Below, in pieces: positions 60,761 through 64,000 of a stretch of DNA of 64,000 bases; position 1 is the first letter of the stretch, and each line of letters starts with the position of its first letter. Where the stretch lies: NCBI RefSeq assembly GCF_031128465.2, contig NZ_CP155618.1, positions 3,276,501 through 3,340,500 of the forward strand. The letters run 5' to 3'. Below the pieces are notes generated by a model that was not told the DNA's origin, made no database searches, and worked only from the letters and a program-made list of their open reading frames with translations. This stretch comes from Mariniflexile litorale. Lineage in GTDB: Bacteria; Bacteroidota; Bacteroidia; Flavobacteriales; Flavobacteriaceae. A program made the position numbers and the translations under genes.

Positions 60761-63700
60761 ATGCAAAATATCCTATTTATAGACATTGAAACTAACCCGA
60801 AGAAAAACAGAGTGGATTACGGAGCAACTTTCAAGGGGCAAGAATTACATGAAAGAAATTTAAGCAAGCTAGAGCAATGGATTAGGGAAACAAAATATAT
60901 CTGCGGACATAATATACTTAATCATGATATTCCAGAGTTAAAAAATAAGCTAGGGGATCAAATTTTCTCTGACAAAAAATATATAGATACCTTATTATGG
61001 TCTCCATTACTTTTTGTTAAAAGGCCAAACCACAAACTTACTAAAGGATACAGAATTGTAAACGCATCTGAGGTAAACAATCCACTTTCAGACTGTAAAT
61101 TAACTGAAAATTATTTAGTACAAGAACTAAATAGGTTCAATGAATTAGATGTCAAAGAAAAAAGTGTTTACTATAATCTGCTTAAAAACAATGCAAGTTT
61201 TAATGTTTTTTTTGAATTGGCAGGGTTCGATAACTCTAAAATTGTTGAAATAGGTGTAGGGGATTTATTGGTAGAGCATATTTGTTCCAATGTTGATCTG
61301 GATTATTATCAAAAACAATCCCCAATTGGTTTAGCATACGTTTTTACTCTTTTGAAATTAGGTGATGAGGATGCTGTATTACCTTCATGGGTTAGGCACG
61401 AATACCCTGATGCAGAAAAAATCCTGAATGAAATTCGTTTTGAATCTTGCAATAATGTTAATTGTCACTATTGTTCAAACAAATTGAATCCTCGAAAAGC
61501 ATTACTAGAATATTTCAATTACAATGATTTTAAGAAATTTGAAGAGCATAGAAGCATAAGTCTACAGGAAGAAGCGGTCAGAGCGGGTTTACAAAATAAA
61601 TCGTTCGTAGCAGTATTTCCAACAGGTGGAGGAAAGTCGTTAACCTTCCAATTACCTGCTCTGATGCGAGGTACGTCCACTAGGCATTTAACCATTGTGA
61701 TTTCACCATTGATTTCACTAATGAAAGATCAAGTAGATAATTTAAGAGATCGATTCGGTATTACAAAAGCGGTAGCGATAAATGGTTTATTATCTCCTCT
61801 TGAACGTCTGGAAGCAGTTGAAATGGTGAGTGATGGAAGAGCCGATTTACTTTATCTTTCACCTGAATCATTAAGGTCTCCTTCAATATTTAGATTAATA
61901 CTTAGTCGTTCGGTTGGTCGAATAGTTATAGATGAAGCTCACTGTTTTTCTAGTTGGGGGCAAGACTTTAGAGTTGATTATCTATTCATTGCCGACTTCA
62001 TCAAAAAAATAGAAGCCGAAAAAAATATTTCTCAAATACCAGTGTCTTGTTTTACTGCAACAGCAAAACTTCAAGTTATTAAAGATATAAAATTTTACTT
62101 TGAAGATCGTCTTGGCCTTGAATTGGATGAGTTTGTTACAAACAAAGGAAGGACGAATCTTTCATATGAAGTAGTTAATGTAGAAGACCCCGATAGAAAG
62201 ATGAATCATTTGTTTCGAATCCTTCAAGATTGTGAAAAACCTGCTATTATATATGCTTCCAGAACTAAACAAGTAGAGAAAGTTAGCGCTTTGATTAACG
62301 AGGCTGATTTTGATTCTACTTTTTTTCATGGTAAATTAGATAAGGAAGATAAAAAGGTTAACATGGATGCCTTTATCAATGAGCAAAAGGAAATCATAGT
62401 AGCGACATCTGCTTTTGGGATGGGAGTTGATAAAGACAATGTAAAGACAGTTATTCACTATAATATTTCAGATTCACTCGAAAATTATGTGCAAGAAGCG
62501 GGAAGGGCAGGAAGAGATGAGAAAATTGAAGCAAAGTGCTATATCTTATATAGTGAAGAAGATTTAAATAAGCATTTTAGTTTATTGCAGCAAACTAAAC
62601 TTAACCATAAGGAGATAAAAGACATATGGAGAGCAATTAAAGGTCAAGCAAAATACAAGGATAAAATTAGTCAATCTGCACTAGAAATCGCCAAAAAATC
62701 TGGTTGGGATGCAGAGATGTTGGACCTTGAAACTAAAGTGAAAACAGCTATTTCTGCATTAGAAGAACAGAGCTTTTTAATTAGATCTTTAAATTCACCT
62801 AGAGTATTTGCAGACAGTCTATTGGTGAAAAGTTTTGGAAGTGGACAGGAAATACTTCGAAATAGTAATAGAATAACCGATCAAGATAAGAAAGACTGTG
62901 CAATAGTATTAAAGAGGATAATTACTGATAATGAAACAAGGATAGATTATCTCGCAGATATTACTCAGTTGAATACTAAAAGAATTCAAGATGTCATCCG
63001 AATGCTAAGGGATCATTCTATACTAGGGGATGCTAAGGATTTAACAGCATTTTTAAGTTTACTTCAATCCAAAAACGGATCAAAGAAGATTTTAGATGCT
63101 TTTTTGAAAATTGAAAAAGGAATATTGGAAATTATAAAATCAAGAAAATTAGTAATTCCTTTAAGAGAACTAAACCAGAAGTTATTAGACAATGGGATTA
63201 TTGAGTCTAGTGTTGAACACATTAGATCTCTTCTTACATATTGGGACAAGAGACGATTTGTGAAAAAGAATAGAAAAGATAGAGAAAGGGATATTTATGA
63301 GATAGAATTTATTAGTCAAGAGGAACTAAAGGAGGACATAAACTGGAGACATGATTTATCACTAGCAACTTTTGGCTATTTGGAGAATTTGGCAAATAAC
63401 AATAAGACTCATAATGAAATAAAAGACGAAGTACCAGTTTCTTTTTCACTACTTGAATTGAAAGAATCTAACCAATTCATGGGAAATTTAGTAGAGGAAA
63501 ATACTAAAAAATATGAAACCTGCTTGTTATACTTAAATGATATAAAAACGATTAAGTTAGAGGGTGGTTTCATGGTATCCTATAACAAATTAAATATTTC
63601 TGATGTAGATAGAAGTAAGAGAGTATTTACCGTAGACAATTACAGTAAAATAAAAGAGTTTTATCTCCATAAGACAGAACAAATCCATATTGTAGGGGAG

Positions 63701-64000
63701 TACGCTAAGAAATGTGTTCAAAATTACGAATCGGCATTAGCATATGTTAATGACTACTTTACTTTAGATTATGAAGAGTTTTTAGCTCGATATTTTCCGC
63801 ATAGTAAGAAAAAAGAAATACAAAGGTCAATTACCCCTAAACGTTTTGTGGAAATTATTGGTGATTTAGATACTGATCAAAGTAACGTTATTGAAGATAA
63901 TAAATCAGACAATATTTTGGTTTATGCGGGACCCGGAAGTGGGAAAACGAAAGTTTTGGTTCATAAGATAGCTAGTTTATTATTAATCGAAGATATAAAA
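60761..64000 (+). CDS. Exonuclease-RecQ-UvrD-like fusion protein (runs off window)
   Basis: Seen: an open frame of exactly 1080 codons without stop to the window end. N-terminus: DEDD-type exonuclease (ILFIDIETNPK with D8/E10, CGHNILNHDIPEL with D56, YIDTLLWS with D76). Cys cluster ESCNNVNCHYC at 230-238, probably zinc. RecQ-type SF2 helicase: PTGGGKSLTFQLP near 287-299, VIDEAHCFSSWGQDFR with DEAH 391-394, TATAKLQVI, ATSAFGMGVDKDN, QEAGRAGRDE. A winged-helix-like region follows. The visible end starts a second, SF1 (UvrD/Rep-like) helicase, VYAGPGSGKTKVLVHKIASLL near 1055-1075. Large RecQ/UvrD fusions with exonuclease occur in Bacteroidetes; their role, perhaps repair or phage defence, is not established. 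Confidence 0.88.
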   Translation, partial: MQNILFIDIETNPKKNRVDYGATFKGQELHERNLSKLEQWIRETKYICGHNILNHDIPELKNKLGDQIFSDKKYIDTLLWSPLLFVKRPNHKLTKGYRIVNASEVNNPLSDCKLTENYLVQELNRFNELDVKEKSVYYNLLKNNASFNVFFELAGFDNSKIVEIGVGDLLVEHICSNVDLDYYQKQSPIGLAYVFTLLKLGDEDAVLPSWVRHEYPDAEKILNEIRFESCNNVNCHYCSNKLNPRKALLEYFNYNDFKKFEEHRSISLQEEAVRAGLQNKSFVAVFPTGGGKSLTFQLPALMRGTSTRHLTIVISPLISLMKDQVDNLRDRFGITKAVAINGLLSPLERLEAVEMVSDGRADLLYLSPESLRSPSIFRLILSRSVGRIVIDEAHCFSSWGQDFRVDYLFIADFIKKIEAEKNISQIPVSCFTATAKLQVIKDIKFYFEDRLGLELDEFVTNKGRTNLSYEVVNVEDPDRKMNHLFRILQDCEKPAIIYASRTKQVEKVSALINEADFDSTFFHGKLDKEDKKVNMDAFINEQKEIIVATSAFGMGVDKDNVKTVIHYNISDSLENYVQEAGRAGRDEKIEAKCYILYSEEDLNKHFSLLQQTKLNHKEIKDIWRAIKGQAKYKDKISQSALEIAKKSGWDAEMLDLETKVKTAISALEEQSFLIRSLNSPRVFADSLLVKSFGSGQEILRNSNRITDQDKKDCAIVLKRIITDNETRIDYLADITQLNTKRIQDVIRMLRDHSILGDAKDLTAFLSLLQSKNGSKKILDAFLKIEKGILEIIKSRKLVIPLRELNQKLLDNGIIESSVEHIRSLLTYWDKRRFVKKNRKDRERDIYEIEFISQEELKEDINWRHDLSLATFGYLENLANNNKTHNEIKDEVPVSFSLLELKESNQFMGNLVEENTKKYETCLLYLNDIKTIKLEGGFMVSYNKLNISDVDRSKRVFTVDNYSKIKEFYLHKTEQIHIVGEYAKKCVQNYESALAYVNDYFTLDYEEFLARYFPHSKKKEIQRSITPKRFVEIIGDLDTDQSNVIEDNKSDNILVYAGPGSGKTKVLVHKIASLLLIEDIK

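Overview
The window looks like a chromosome segment of a marine or soil Flavobacteriaceae member (Bacteroidota). The DNA is AT-rich. It carries a type IX secretion sorting domain, a SusC/SusD pair, Bacteroidota-type -7 boxes (TAnnTTTG), a fused aspartokinase/homoserine dehydrogenase, and flavobacterial families such as DUF6266, DUF6520 and DUF6155. No tRNA, rRNA or CRISPR array was recognised.

Layout. 1-12.5 kb is ordinary core genome: an FKBP lipoprotein, a Crp/Fnr regulator, SnoaL-like and YceI proteins, a one-domain DEAD-box protein, RlpA, an LpxH-like phosphoesterase, aroC, and the thrA-thrB-thrC operon. The thr operon is preceded by a 35-residue leader peptide rich in Thr and Ile codons (11425-11532, minus strand), which is not obvious as a gene but looks like an attenuator. 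A T9SS-sorted secreted protein ends this part. 12.65-50.1 kb is accessory DNA. Most of it reads as an integron-like array of gene cassettes without an integrase. Small genes, nearly all on the minus strand, are separated by 110-180 bp imperfect palindromes. The word GTTnnnnnn at one end of each gene is the reverse complement of the word nnnnnnAAC at its other end (for example GTTGTAACAC/GTGTTACAAC, GTTACCCAAC/GTTGGGTAAC, GTTGTAGATA/TATCTACAAC). This is the signature expected of attC R'/R'' boxes. Cargo includes a ParE/RelE toxin-antitoxin pair, a decayed GNAT acetyltransferase, S41 peptidase lipoproteins, an ankyrin protein, SDR plus Crp modules, a DoxDA/DsrE/DoxX operon and many unknown secreted or membrane proteins.

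Three identical 1855-bp group II introns with reverse transcriptases, one 654-bp intron without an ORF, and two intron fragments lie in the array. All of those with an intact junction sit at the same point of the palindromes (GT^T of the core word), on the strand opposite to the cassette genes, as known for group IIC-attC introns. A decayed IS1182-like element with 12-bp inverted ends and several of its 3' fragments also lie there. DUF6266, an excisionase-like HTH and a set of 10-bp tandem repeats (16.3-17.5 kb) interrupt the array.

50.2-64 kb: an XRE regulator, a long structured non-coding stretch, then SusC-SusD followed by a DsbD N-terminal-like protein and a TlpA thioredoxin. Convergent to these are DUF6520, MauE-like, PAS/AraC and STAS-like genes; together they suggest a redox-linked outer membrane uptake locus. 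The window ends inside a very long ORF (60761 to the edge) that joins a DEDD-type exonuclease, a RecQ helicase and the start of a second (UvrD-like) helicase.
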